64,000 nt of DNA from NCBI RefSeq assembly GCF_014635985.1, contig NZ_BMDT01000003.1:124001-188000 (forward strand), written 5' to 3'. The translations under genes and the position numbers were made by a program. This document shows positions 35,460 through 44,436 of this stretch, piece after piece. Below the pieces are notes generated by a model. The model ran no database searches and was not told where the DNA came from. It was given only the letters and a program-made list of their open reading frames with translations. The DNA comes from Enterococcus alcedinis. Lineage in GTDB: Bacteria; Bacillota; Bacilli; Lactobacillales; Enterococcaceae. Within the stretch, counting starts at the first letter, position 1. Each line of letters begins with the position of its first letter.

Positions 35460-36668
35460 ATGTATCAACAACCGATTTTTGAAGGAAGAACAATTATGAC
35501 ACCCGGACCAGTCGAAGCTCATCCCGCCGTATTACGTCAAATGGTACAACCAATTTTAGGGCAGTTTGATCCGGAGTTTTTAAAAATTATGGATGAAGTC
35601 AAAGAAATGATTAAAGTACCTTTTGGAACAACGAATAAACAAGCCTTTGCCATTGATGGCACGTCACGTTCAGGTTTAGAAGCAGGTCTAATCGCTTTGA
35701 TTGAACCAGGTGATAAGGTATTAGTTCCAGCATACGGTCGTTTCGCTTATTTATTAGGAGAGATTTGTGAACGTGCACAGGCTGACGTCGTGTACTTAGA
35801 AAAAGAATGGGATTCACCATTTATCCAAGCAGATGTGATTGCAGCAATTAAAGAGCACCAACCAAAACTTGTTGCAATGGTTCATGGTGAAACAGCCAAT
35901 GCACAAATGCAACCACTTGATCAAATTGGAGCGTTCTGTCGTGAGAATGACGTCTTCTTCTTCGTAGATATGGTCGCAACTTACGGTGGTATCGAGTTAA
36001 AAGTTGATGAGTGGAAAGTTGACGTGGCTGTTGCCGGTACACAAAAATGTGTGAGTGCACCATCAGGTATGTCATTAATTACTTATAACGATCGTGTTGA
36101 ACAATTTATTGAAGCGCGTTACCAAAAAGAATTAGGTTTAGGATCAGATGAACGTAGTGATCGTTTTGTGTCAAGTAACTATCTTGATTTAACGCAACTA
36201 CAAAGATACTGGGGTCCAGAGCGTATCAATCACCATACAGAAGCAACATCAATGGTTTATGCATTACATGAAGCGTTACGTCTAATGCTTTTAGAAGGTA
36301 TTGAAAATGTCCATGCACGCCATGCGAAAAATGACCGTATTTTAACGGAAAGTATGGAAAAAATGGGTCTAGAGATTTACGGAGCGCGTGAAACAAAAAT
36401 GGGTACCGTTATTCCAATTCTAATTCCAGCAGGGATTGATGGCGAAGAAGTTCGTAGTTTGTTACTGGATCAATTTAAAATTGAAATTGCTTCATCATTT
36501 GGTTCATTAAAAGGTAAAATCTGGCGTGTCGGAAACATGGGTTATAGTAGTCGCCAAACAAACGTCCTACATTTCTTAAGTGCTTTTGAAACGGTTCTTA
36601 AAAAAGTGGGTTACGAATTCGATTACGGTGCAGGTAGTACGTATGCTTTAGAAGAATACTTAAAATAA
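35460..36668 (+). CDS. (S)-ureidoglycine-glyoxylate aminotransferase (PucG-like)
   Basis: PLP-dependent class V aminotransferase of 402 aa. PLP lysine K196 in VAGTQKCVSAPSGMS; N-terminal MTPGPVEAHPAVL and GTSRSGLEAG are characteristic of alanine/ureidoglycine-glyoxylate aminotransferases. B. subtilis PucG moves the amino group of ureidoglycine to glyoxylate, giving oxalurate and glycine. Here it would bypass AllE and AllD. Serine-glyoxylate aminotransferase is a sequence-level alternative; the allantoin context favours PucG. Preceded by a possible promoter (TAGAAT at 35420) with a weak cre-like GGAAGCGATTTC. Confidence 0.87.
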   Translation: MYQQPIFEGRTIMTPGPVEAHPAVLRQMVQPILGQFDPEFLKIMDEVKEMIKVPFGTTNKQAFAIDGTSRSGLEAGLIALIEPGDKVLVPAYGRFAYLLGEICERAQADVVYLEKEWDSPFIQADVIAAIKEHQPKLVAMVHGETANAQMQPLDQIGAFCRENDVFFFVDMVATYGGIELKVDEWKVDVAVAGTQKCVSAPSGMSLITYNDRVEQFIEARYQKELGLGSDERSDRFVSSNYLDLTQLQRYWGPERINHHTEATSMVYALHEALRLMLLEGIENVHARHAKNDRILTESMEKMGLEIYGARETKMGTVIPILIPAGIDGEEVRSLLLDQFKIEIASSFGSLKGKIWRVGNMGYSSRQTNVLHFLSAFETVLKKVGYEFDYGAGSTYALEEYLK

Positions 36669-36679
36669 AATGTCAAACG

Positions 36680-36725
36680 CATCTGATAAAGTGCGCTAGC
36701 AATAGGTCTTTGTCAGATGTTCTTT
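36680..36725 (+). terminator. Terminator after the aminotransferase gene
   Basis: CATCTGATAAAG / CTTTGTCAGATG stem followed by TTCTTTATT. Confidence 0.65.
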
Positions 36726-36781
36726 ATTACTATTGCTTGTTACTTTTTTCACTAACGTTTAAAAAAGAAGGAGAATAAAGA

Positions 36782-37147
36782 ATGTCTAGTACAAAAATGA
36801 ATGAACGCTTATTTAATATTAATCAAGTTGCGCAGTTTGATCCAGAGAAGGGCAAAAAAACCATTTTTTACGAAACAGACAAAACAGCAGGAGCGGTTTG
36901 GTGTTTAGAACCAGGTCAAGAAATTCCTAAGCATGCCCATTCAGGTGCAGATGATTTATGGATTTGTATTCAAGGAACAGGAACCTTTTATCCTGGAAAT
37001 CATGAAGAAGTAGAAATTACAGTTGGCGATTTAATTTTTTCACGCCCAGGGGAACAACATGGGATGAAAAACACAGGTGATGAACGTTTCATTTGCGTCG
37101 GAGTAGCCGGCCCAATACCAATGGATTATATCGAAAGGTTCGAGTAA
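36782..37147 (+). CDS. Single cupin-domain protein of unknown function
   Basis: 121-aa beta-barrel protein. A cupin metal site is visible as PKHAHSGADDLWICIQGTG (His, His, and acidic residues) with the second motif GEQHGMKNTG. It is not long enough to be ureidoglycolate lyase or the bicupin AllE. Placement between the aminotransferase and the permease suggests a role in handling a pathway intermediate, but no specific reaction can be assigned. Good AAGGAG site upstream; a palindromic repeat begins directly after the stop. Confidence 0.75.
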   Translation: MSSTKMNERLFNINQVAQFDPEKGKKTIFYETDKTAGAVWCLEPGQEIPKHAHSGADDLWICIQGTGTFYPGNHEEVEITVGDLIFSRPGEQHGMKNTGDERFICVGVAGPIPMDYIERFE

Positions 37148-37236
37148 AAGCGCTAAACGACAAGAGATAAGGAAGAACCGCAGAAAAATCGCTTTATGAT
37201 TTTTCTGCGGTTTTGACTTATCTTCGCGGTTGTTTA
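37148..37236. repeat. Palindromic repeat copy directly after the cupin gene
   Basis: AAACGACAAGAGATAAG ... CTTATCTTCGCGGTTGTTTA arms match the family; the variable core is a strong GAACCGCAGAAAAATC / GATTTTTCTGCGGTTTT hairpin, which can also act as a terminator. Confidence 0.75.
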
Positions 37237-37270
37237 ATATTTTTGGGAAAAAATCGTACAAATACTAAGA

Positions 37271-37299
37271 AAATAACTCAATTGGGGGTTATTTTTTTG
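37271..37299 (+). terminator. Intrinsic terminator in the pre-permease gap
   Basis: AAATAAC / GTTATTT stem followed by T5, 35 bases after the palindromic repeat. Confidence 0.6.
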
Positions 37300-38008
37300 T
37301 TTTTCTAGCAAATATTAAAAAAATTAGGCATTAAAATCTGATTTTTCTATTAGTTCAAAATGAATGAATAATCATTTATTTTAGTCTGTTTAAACAACTG
37401 TATTTTGACTGTCGTTTAAAATAATGAACTTTTAATTTTATGAATAAGCATCAATCGCAGTTGTTTTTTAGAAAAGGAGAAGATTCCTAGTATTTTCATT
37501 ATGAATTCCTAGGGATTTTTTAGCTATTTTTAATAAAAAAAGGGCAATATATTGGCCGAAAGTAAAAAAAATGCTTTTTTTTAATCAAAAAGGCCAAAGT
37601 GAACAAAGAGATTGGTAGAACCATGTCCCTGTGTTTAAGAAAAACAAGAGGAAGGTTAAGTGTTGAAATAATCAAGGTAATTATTTTTTTATAGATCTAA
37701 ATTGAAAAGAATTCAGAAGGAATCATGAATAAGAGGAGAGAAGGATAATGGGATACATCGAGGGTTAAAAGCTGTTTAAACGCTGGTTTATAGCCTTTTG
37801 TTATTGTTTTTAATTAAAAGGATGTATTCGGTTTTTCGAGAAATACGACGAAAGTATTTTAAAACATTTCTATTTGTTCGAAATATTTTTTGTTTAGGTA
37901 AGAAGGTTATCACTAGATTTTATCCGTGTTAAATTAGTGGTTCTCCGTTTTAGCGGAAATTCAGTTTAGGAGTTCACTGGTCAATTTGAACAAAGGGTAA
38001 AAAAAAAT

Positions 38009-38021
38009 TGTCAATTTGACA
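38009..38021. promoter_or_regulatory. Perfect 13-bp palindrome upstream of the permease promoter
   Basis: TGTCAA-T-TTGACA, with an imperfect copy GGTCAATTTGAAC at 37979-37991. Immediately upstream of the -35, so a candidate activator site. The spacing does not fit the GlnR/TnrA consensus. Confidence 0.4.
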
Positions 38022-38023
38022 CG

Positions 38024-38052
38024 ATGTAAGAAAAGAGGACAACGCTTACAAT
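38024..38052 (+). promoter_or_regulatory. Promoter of the permease-allantoinase operon with overlapping cre-like box
   Basis: ATGTAA (38024) - 17 - TACAAT (38047). GGACAACGCTTACA (38037-38050) fits 12 of 14 cre positions and overlaps the -10. Confidence 0.6.
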
Positions 38053-38221
38053 GAACTTGTAAATCATTTAAGAAAAACGTGAATTTTTTAAATGAGGCTT
38101 AAAGGCTATATATGCAACACTCACGATAATCGCGTGCGCACCGATTAGACACAACTATAGTATGGACAAGTAAAAGGACATTAAATGAAAAGGCTTTTAT
38201 TTGTGAAAAGGAGAAATTCAA

Positions 38222-39709
38222 GTGAAAACAAATGATTACCCGTTAACTCAAGAAGAAGTTGACCGTTTCAGGAGTCGTAATTACAATGACGACTTATTAC
38301 CAAAGACGCAAGATAAACGCAATATGGGAGTTAAAAACTTCTTTACACTCTGGATGGGATCGGTTCATAATATTCCGAACTATACCGCGGTAGGTGGCTT
38401 TATCTTCCTTGGGTTATCACCAATTAATGTGATGTTAGCTGTTGCGCTAAGTGCCCTATTTGTTTCAGCATTTATGATTTTTAACGGAAAAGCCGGTTCG
38501 AAATATGGGATTCCATTTGCTATGCATCTGCGCTCAACTTATGGTGACCTTGGAGCCAAACTTCCTGGTTTCTTACGTGGGGGAGTAGCGGCGATTGCCT
38601 GGTTTGGTTTACAAAACTATACGGGGTCGTTGGCTCTATTGGTGATTATCGGAAAGATTTGGCCAGGATTCTTAGCAATTGGTGGTGGAACGGAAATCTT
38701 AGGTATCGGTATTCCAGGTTTAATTTCATTCACAATTTTCTGGGCATTAAACGTTTTAATCGGTTTAGGTGGCGGCGGTATTTTAAACAAGTTCACCGCA
38801 GTTTTAAGCCCACTAATCTATGTTGTTATTGGTGGAATGGCAGTCTGGGCATTACGTGCTGCAGGCGGAATCGGACCAATCTTAGCTTACAATATCTCTG
38901 ATGCAACAAGTAGCATCAATCCAATCTGGGCTTACTTAATTATCTTTAACTCAGTCATTGCCGTTTGGGCGGCGCCAGGAGCGAGTGTTTCTGACTTTAC
39001 GCAAAATGCGGTATCAACAAAAGCTCAAATGGTGGGACAAACACTAAGCTTGATGGTTGCTTACTTAATGTTTGCTTTCTCAAGTGTTGTGATTTTAATC
39101 GGTGGATCAATTCATTACGGTATTCAAGAGTGGAACATCTTAAATTTAATCGAACGTTGGGATAGTTTCCCGGCGGTTATCTTAGCGATGTCGGTGTTCT
39201 TATTAACGACAATTTCAACCAATGCGACAGGAAATATTATTCCAGCGGGTTACCAATTAACTGCTTTATTCCCTAAACATTTAAATTATCGTTCAGGTGT
39301 CTTAATTGCGAGTGTTATCAGTTTCCTAATTATGCCTTGGAAATTAATGGCAAATGCGGATAGTATCTTTATTTTCTTAAATGCGATTGGTGCTGTATTA
39401 GGGCCAGTGGCGGGGGTAATGATTGCCAATTACTTCTTTGTTCAAAAAGAAAACATTGATTTAGATGCACTATATATGGACGTTGATAAAGATAACGCAG
39501 GTAATCCTTATCATGGTGTCAATAAAGCGGCTTATATTGCAACGATTATTGCGCTAGTTCTTTCATTAAGTGGTCAGTTCATTCCAGCCTTAAAAGGCAT
39601 TTCTGATATCTCATGGTTCGTCGGATTTGCTACAGGTTTTGGAATTTACCTATTATTACCAAAAGCGACAAGTAAAGCAGTAACAACAAAACAAGTTGAA
39701 AACCAATAA
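38222..39709 (+). CDS. NCS1-family allantoin permease (PucI-like)
   Basis: Cytoplasmic-membrane symporter of 495 aa with about twelve hydrophobic segments. The N-terminus NFFTLWMGSVHNIPNYTAVGGF and the KYGIPFAMHLRSTYG stretch are typical of NCS1 nucleobase/allantoin carriers. Followed 15 bases later by allantoinase, so allantoin is the most probable substrate. GTG start at 38222 with AAAAGGAG 8 bases upstream. Other NCS1 substrates (cytosine, uracil, hydantoin) are possible from sequence alone. Confidence 0.87.
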   Translation: MKTNDYPLTQEEVDRFRSRNYNDDLLPKTQDKRNMGVKNFFTLWMGSVHNIPNYTAVGGFIFLGLSPINVMLAVALSALFVSAFMIFNGKAGSKYGIPFAMHLRSTYGDLGAKLPGFLRGGVAAIAWFGLQNYTGSLALLVIIGKIWPGFLAIGGGTEILGIGIPGLISFTIFWALNVLIGLGGGGILNKFTAVLSPLIYVVIGGMAVWALRAAGGIGPILAYNISDATSSINPIWAYLIIFNSVIAVWAAPGASVSDFTQNAVSTKAQMVGQTLSLMVAYLMFAFSSVVILIGGSIHYGIQEWNILNLIERWDSFPAVILAMSVFLLTTISTNATGNIIPAGYQLTALFPKHLNYRSGVLIASVISFLIMPWKLMANADSIFIFLNAIGAVLGPVAGVMIANYFFVQKENIDLDALYMDVDKDNAGNPYHGVNKAAYIATIIALVLSLSGQFIPALKGISDISWFVGFATGFGIYLLLPKATSKAVTTKQVENQ

Positions 39710-39724
39710 GGGAGGAAATAGAAT

Positions 39725-41089
39725 ATGAGTTACGATTTAGTCATTAAAAATGGTTTAGTTATTTTAGAAGGCGGAGAAGTTCAAACTGACGTCGCAGTAA
39801 AAGATGGTGTGATTGCTGCAATTGGTGAGAACTTAGAAGGGGCAAAAACAATTAATGCAAATGGTCTAATTGTCAGCCCAGGTATGATCGATGCACACGT
39901 GCATATTACAGATCCAGGTGGTAACTACCGCGATGAGTGGGAAGGTTATGTAACAGGGACTGCTGCAAGTGCTAAAGGTGGCGTAACATCATTTATGGAA
40001 ATGCCTCTAAACCAAATTCCAGCAACAGTGGATGGTAAAAGTATTGAAATTAAATACGCAGCTGGAAAAGACAAACTAAAAGTTGACGTTGCTTCTTATG
40101 GTGGTTTAGTACCATTTAACTTAGAAGGCGGCATTCAAGAATTAAACGATCACGGTGTTGCAGCTTACAAATGTTTCTTAGGTACTTGTGGTGACCGTAC
40201 AATTGATGGCGACTTCGAAAACGTTGACGACTATTCATTGTATGAAGGAATGAAGCAAATTGCTAAGACAGGAAAAGTATTAGCAGTTCATGCAGAAAAC
40301 CCAGACATTACTGACCGTTTAGGTGAAATTGCTTATAAGAATGGCGAAACAACACTAAAAGCTTACGTGGCGACACGTCCAGTCTTTACAGAAGTTGAAT
40401 CGATTCGTCGTGTGATTTTCTTAGCAAAAGAAACAGGTTGTCGTATCCATATCTGTCATATTGCTTGTCAAGAAGGCGTGGATGAAGTCATCAAAGCCCA
40501 ACAAGAAGGTGTAGACGTAACGTGTGAAACATGTACGCATTACTTATACTTTACAACCGATGAGTTGGATGCGATTGGACCAGTTGTGAAATGTTCACCA
40601 CCGATCCGTGACGAAAAACAACAAGCCGGTTTATGGGAGCATGCATTTAACGGTGGGTTAGACTTTATTACATCAGATCACTCACCATGTACACCAGAAT
40701 TAAAAGACAAAGAAAATGCGTTTGAAGCTTGGGGTGGTATCTCAGGTATCCAAAATAACGTTGATATCTTATTTGATGAAGGCGTACAAAAACGTGGCTT
40801 GCCATTAACGAAATTTGCAGAATTAATTGCAACGAATCCAGCTGATCGTTTTGGTCTAGAAAGCAAAGGACGCATCAGTATTGGTAAGGATGCAGACTTC
40901 GTGTTAATTAAACCGAATGCATCTTACGTATTGGAAGCAGAAGATTTAGAGTACCGCAACAAAATCAGCCCATATATTGGTCGTGAGATTGGTGCGCAAG
41001 TTGTACAAACGATTCTACGTGGACAAAGTATCTATAGCCAAGAAGAGGGAGTAACAAAAGAATTCCCAGGCGTATTTATTAAAAAATAA
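39725..41089 (+). CDS. allB: Allantoinase (AllB)
   Basis: Cyclic amidohydrolase opening allantoin to allantoate. 454 aa. Binuclear metal site: H58 and H60 (DAHVHITDPGG), bridging carbamylated K149 (AYKCFLG), H189 (AVHAEN), a further His in ICHIACQ, and the Asp of TSDHSPC. Same operon as the permease (15-base gap). Dihydropyrimidinase and hydantoinase are related, but the AYKCFLG context and gene neighbourhood favour allantoinase. Codons are strongly biased. Confidence 0.93.
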   Translation: MSYDLVIKNGLVILEGGEVQTDVAVKDGVIAAIGENLEGAKTINANGLIVSPGMIDAHVHITDPGGNYRDEWEGYVTGTAASAKGGVTSFMEMPLNQIPATVDGKSIEIKYAAGKDKLKVDVASYGGLVPFNLEGGIQELNDHGVAAYKCFLGTCGDRTIDGDFENVDDYSLYEGMKQIAKTGKVLAVHAENPDITDRLGEIAYKNGETTLKAYVATRPVFTEVESIRRVIFLAKETGCRIHICHIACQEGVDEVIKAQQEGVDVTCETCTHYLYFTTDELDAIGPVVKCSPPIRDEKQQAGLWEHAFNGGLDFITSDHSPCTPELKDKENAFEAWGGISGIQNNVDILFDEGVQKRGLPLTKFAELIATNPADRFGLESKGRISIGKDADFVLIKPNASYVLEAEDLEYRNKISPYIGREIGAQVVQTILRGQSIYSQEEGVTKEFPGVFIKK

Positions 41090-41095
41090 CGTAGT

Positions 41096-41134
41096 GAAAG
41101 GTTGTCGACGTCCTGTCTTCAACCTTTCCTTTTT
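41096..41134 (+). terminator. Terminator after allB
   Basis: GAAAGGTTG / CAACCTTTC stem plus CTTTTT. It partly insulates allB from the MFS gene 28 bases further on. Confidence 0.85.
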
Positions 41135-41161
41135 GCTTAAAAGATTTAGGGGGAATTAAGA

Positions 41162-42397
41162 ATGTTAGAGAAGAAAACCATTCCATACTGGAAGCAAATT
41201 GTCGCAATCTTAACAGTTGGTTGGATTGTTATTTGGATTTACCGTACCGTATTGACGCCGATTTATCCAATTATTAGTGATTATTTTGGTGGTGCAAGCA
41301 ATGCGCAATTAGGAAATATTTCGAGTTTTTATTTTTTTGGTTACGTCGTGATGCAGATACCTTCGGGATTACTCGTTGATAAACTTGGAAAGAAAAAGAT
41401 TTTGATTCCTGGATTTATTGTTTTTGGATTAGGAACAGCACTCGTTGCAATGTCAACGACTTTACCAATGTTATTTGCCGGTAGTGTTTTAGCGGGTATT
41501 GGTTGTGGGACGTTCTATGGTGTGGCTTATTCGTTAACTGCAGAATATGTACCTAGTAACAAACGAAGTTTAGCGACAGCTATTGTTAATAGTGGAACAG
41601 CTGTGGGTAGTGGACTCGGTCTCGTTTCTTCAAGTTATTTTGTCGGAAAAGGCATCTTACCTTGGCAAGCGTTAATTTGGATTACCGTTGCTTTTATTGC
41701 AATTATGGTTCTAGTATTTATTAAATTTATTAAAAGTGATTATGTAAAAGCGACACCGAAAACAACAGAAGTGAAAGAAAAAGAATTAGGCGAAGGCAAT
41801 ACATTATTGAAACAATTGTTCCGTCCGCAAATGATTGCCGCTTATGTTTTATACTTCTCAACACTCTATACTTATTACTTGATTGATACATGGTTGCCAA
41901 ACTTCTTAGAAACCGAGCGTGGTTTTGAAGGAACGGCAATTGGTTTAGTTTCTTCCTTAGTATTCTTCTCAGCGATTCCTGGAGCGTTAATTTTTAGTCG
42001 AATTGCCGATATGATTCCGCATAAAAAAGTACCAATCATTATTGGATTAGAATTGATGGCAGCAGCCATGTTATTCTTTATGATTGAAACGCAAAGTCAA
42101 TCATTAGTAGTCGTTGGAATCATCCTTTATGGATTCTTTGGTAAATTAGCCGTTGAACCAATTATTATCTCTTGGTTAAGTCAATTTACCTCACGTAAAA
42201 GTGTGGCAACGACGTACGGTGTCTTTAACTTCTTTGGAATGACTGCTTCAGTAATTGTTCCATCATTAACAGGGAAGATTACCGATGTGGCGGGTTCAAT
42301 GATTTATGCTTTCTATTTAGCGATTGGAATTATATTAGTCGGAACGACAATCTTCTTCCTAGTTAATAAGTTTGCCAAACCAACAGAAATAGCGTAA
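41162..42397 (+). CDS. MFS transporter, paralogue 1
   Basis: 411-aa major facilitator with 12 predicted membrane helices in two halves and the loop motif GLLVDKLGKKK between helices 2 and 3. It is clearly paralogous to the protein at 44529 (shared GWxxIWIYR, SSFYF, AGIGCGxFYG, FGKLAVEPIIISWL). Probably moves an allantoin-pathway compound such as allantoate, oxamate or ureidoglycolate; direction and substrate cannot be read from sequence. Lies downstream of allB beyond a terminator and has a clear GGGGG site. Less biased codons than paralogue 2. Confidence 0.8.
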   Translation: MLEKKTIPYWKQIVAILTVGWIVIWIYRTVLTPIYPIISDYFGGASNAQLGNISSFYFFGYVVMQIPSGLLVDKLGKKKILIPGFIVFGLGTALVAMSTTLPMLFAGSVLAGIGCGTFYGVAYSLTAEYVPSNKRSLATAIVNSGTAVGSGLGLVSSSYFVGKGILPWQALIWITVAFIAIMVLVFIKFIKSDYVKATPKTTEVKEKELGEGNTLLKQLFRPQMIAAYVLYFSTLYTYYLIDTWLPNFLETERGFEGTAIGLVSSLVFFSAIPGALIFSRIADMIPHKKVPIIIGLELMAAAMLFFMIETQSQSLVVVGIILYGFFGKLAVEPIIISWLSQFTSRKSVATTYGVFNFFGMTASVIVPSLTGKITDVAGSMIYAFYLAIGIILVGTTIFFLVNKFAKPTEIA

Positions 42398-42412
42398 ATA
42401 AGGCGCTTTACG

Positions 42413-42460
42413 AAAAAAACAAGACAATCGAATGTTTGATTCGAATGGTCTTGTTTTTTT
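42413..42460. terminator. Terminator after MFS paralogue 1
   Basis: AAAAAAACAAGAC / GTCTTGTTTTTTT stem with T tracts usable from both strands. Confidence 0.88.
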
Positions 42461-42559
42461 GTTGCTGTTTCAGGATATTTCGTTGACAGGAAAGGGAATT
42501 AATAGTACTCTTATAACGTGGTAGTAACCAGTTAAAGAAGAGGAAATGAGGTGGAAAAT

Positions 42560-43297
42560 ATGGAAAAAGGATTAAGTAAACAACCATTATATACACAATT
42601 AGTTGATCTGCTAAAAGAAAAGATTGAAATGGAAATGGAAGCCAATGATATGTTACCCTCGGAACGCGAATTAACGAATCGCTATGGGTTGAGTCGGACA
42701 ACTGTGCGCCTTGCATTACAAGAATTAGAAAAACAAGGTTACATTTATCGTCAACATGGTAAAGGCACATTTGTATCCGATTTAAGTAAACACGTGACGA
42801 ATTTAGCCGGAAGTTACAGTTTTACGGAACAGATGGTTTCGTTAGGTAAGCAACCAGAAACCAAAATTTTAGAATTCATTATTATAGAAGCAAATAAATA
42901 TTTGGCTAGTCAATTGTCCGTGAGTTTGGGTGAAAAGTTAATTAAATTAAAACGTCTACGCTCAGCCGATGGGCAACCGATGATGGTCGAACGTTCTTAC
43001 TTACCATTGAAGAAATTTCTAGCTTTGACCGAAGAGATGCTTGAGCAAAAACCGCTTTATGATTTATTCTCTCAAGAGTTTAATCAACAAATTAAAGTTG
43101 CGAATGAAGAATTTTTTGCCAGCATTGCGCGAGCGAAAGATGCACGTCAGTTGGAAATTCCAGAGGGGGCTCCGGTCTTAAACTTGATTCGCACAACGTA
43201 TAATGCTGAAAATGAAATTATTGAGTTTACGTTGAGTGTGGCCCGTGCCGATCAATTCCGTTACAAAATCACTCATGTCAGAACAGCAGAGAGCTAA
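42560..43297 (+). CDS. GntR-family regulator, HutC/UTRA type
   Basis: 245-aa repressor. An N-terminal winged helix (LPSERELTNRYGLSRTTVRLALQELEKQGYIYRQHGKGTFV) is followed by a UTRA ligand-binding domain (about residues 95-240). Such proteins usually respond to a sugar phosphate or similar effector and control adjacent genes. Start ATG 42560 has GAGGTG 6 bases upstream, better than the GTG at 42551. 16 bases before the sugar kinase, so the two form an operon. Likely a local regulator of the kinase and perhaps of the MFS genes. Confidence 0.87.
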   Translation: MEKGLSKQPLYTQLVDLLKEKIEMEMEANDMLPSERELTNRYGLSRTTVRLALQELEKQGYIYRQHGKGTFVSDLSKHVTNLAGSYSFTEQMVSLGKQPETKILEFIIIEANKYLASQLSVSLGEKLIKLKRLRSADGQPMMVERSYLPLKKFLALTEEMLEQKPLYDLFSQEFNQQIKVANEEFFASIARAKDARQLEIPEGAPVLNLIRTTYNAENEIIEFTLSVARADQFRYKITHVRTAES

Positions 43298-43313
43298 TGA
43301 AAGGGGAAAACCA

Positions 43314-44252
43314 ATGATTGTAACTGTTACAATGAATCCTTCAATTGATATTTCATATCCATTAGAAACACTCAAACTAGATACGGTGAACCGCGTACCG
43401 TTTGTCAGTAAAACTGCAGGTGGAAAAGGCTTGAATGTGACCCGTGTAATTGATCAATTAGGTGGCGATGTTTTAGCTACTGGATTACTCGGTGGGCATC
43501 ATGGTGCATTCATTCAAAGTCAGCTAAACATAGAGGGCATTAATCATCAGTTTGCTAAAATTGCTGGTGAGACACGTAATTCGATTGCGATTTTACATGA
43601 TGGTGGCCATCAAACTGAAATTTTAGAAGCAGGTCCCGAGGTATCGATCTTAGAGTTAGCGGCTTTTGAAAAACAGTTGCATCTGTTATTAAAAGAGGCT
43701 TCGCTCGTAACGCTTTCGGGTAGCTTAGCAACAGGCATTCCAGTTGACTATTATCAACGATTATTAAGTATTGCAAACCAATATGGCGTAAAAACATTAC
43801 TCGATACTTCAGGAAAAAGTTTAAAGGCGAGTTTAGAAAATACCGAAAAACCGTATTTAATTAAACCGAATACTGAAGAGATTTCCGATTTAATGGGTCA
43901 AGAATTAGTCATTGAGGACTTGGAACAAGTAAAGCTTCTTCTTTCTGGTGATATTTTTACAGGTGTGGAATGGATTGTCATCACTTTAGGTGCCAAAGGT
44001 GCAATTGTTAAGCAAGGGACTGATTTTTATCGCGTAGAAATTCCAGAAATTGCGGTCGTGAACCCCGTTGGTTCTGGCGATGCGGCAATTGCCGGTCTGG
44101 CGTTTGCTTTAGATTCAGATTTTTCCGTCGAAGAAGTTCTAAAGTATGGCATGGTAACAGGTATGTTGAATGCGATGGAAAGAAAAACAGGCCATATCAA
44201 CCCGGATAAATTAGATAAACTAAAAGAAAAAATTGTTGTGACGAAAATTTAA
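43314..44252 (+). CDS. PfkB-family phosphosugar kinase (LacC/FruK group)
   Basis: 312-aa ribokinase-fold enzyme. N-terminal VTMNPSIDIS and GGKGLNVTRVIDQLGG, and the catalytic NPVGSGD with D256, place it in the tagatose-6-phosphate kinase / 1-phosphofructokinase group. Substrate is not certain; no tagatose or fructose PTS or aldolase gene is nearby. Start ATG 43314 with AAAGGGG upstream; a longer open frame to 43236 overlaps the GntR gene and lacks a start site. Its presence between two allantoin-region transporters is unexplained. Confidence 0.83.
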   Translation: MIVTVTMNPSIDISYPLETLKLDTVNRVPFVSKTAGGKGLNVTRVIDQLGGDVLATGLLGGHHGAFIQSQLNIEGINHQFAKIAGETRNSIAILHDGGHQTEILEAGPEVSILELAAFEKQLHLLLKEASLVTLSGSLATGIPVDYYQRLLSIANQYGVKTLLDTSGKSLKASLENTEKPYLIKPNTEEISDLMGQELVIEDLEQVKLLLSGDIFTGVEWIVITLGAKGAIVKQGTDFYRVEIPEIAVVNPVGSGDAAIAGLAFALDSDFSVEEVLKYGMVTGMLNAMERKTGHINPDKLDKLKEKIVVTKI

Positions 44253-44255
44253 TTA

Positions 44256-44297
44256 AAAAAAGAGCGCTCAAGTTTGTGAAGACTTCAGTGCTTTTTG
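44256..44297 (+). terminator. Terminator after the phosphosugar kinase gene
   Basis: AAAAAGAGCGCT / AGTGCTTTTT hairpin with an inner AAGT / ACTT pair, directly after the stop. Confidence 0.65.
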
Positions 44298-44319
44298 GTT
44301 GTTTTGCATGTACAAATAT

Positions 44320-44354
44320 CTGATTTCAGATGATCTATCACCGATTGAAATCAG
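44320..44354. repeat. 8-bp inverted repeat in the MFS-2 upstream region
   Basis: CTGATTTC (44320-44327) and GAAATCAG (44347-44354), 19 bases apart, about 85 bases upstream of the promoter. Could be an operator for the GntR-type regulator. Confidence 0.35.
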
Positions 44355-44436
44355 TGGTATAGGTGCTTTTCAACAATAAACGAGCTGTTTTGTATGAAAT
44401 GAACAATCGTAAATTTATGTTTGTGAGATAACGCCA

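Larger units (their letters stand above)
37237..38221. other. Nearly 1-kb AT-rich intergenic region before the permease gene
   Basis: No ORF with coding character. It holds a terminator hairpin (37271-37299), a possible hexapeptide MGYIEG with a strong GGAGAGAAGG site (37748) followed by an imperfect hairpin, a CACTAG / TTAGTG repeat near 37912, the palindrome TGTCAATTTGACA (38009-38021) with a partial copy at 37979, and the permease promoter. A guanine-type riboswitch core was looked for and not found. Confidence 0.55.

Noticed and set aside
38009-38021. GlnR/TnrA site
   Set aside because: The half sites are 3 bases apart; the consensus needs 7 bases between TGTNA and TNACA.
37237-38221. 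Guanine/purine riboswitch before the permease gene
   Set aside because: The conserved loop and junction bases of the purine aptamer were not found.
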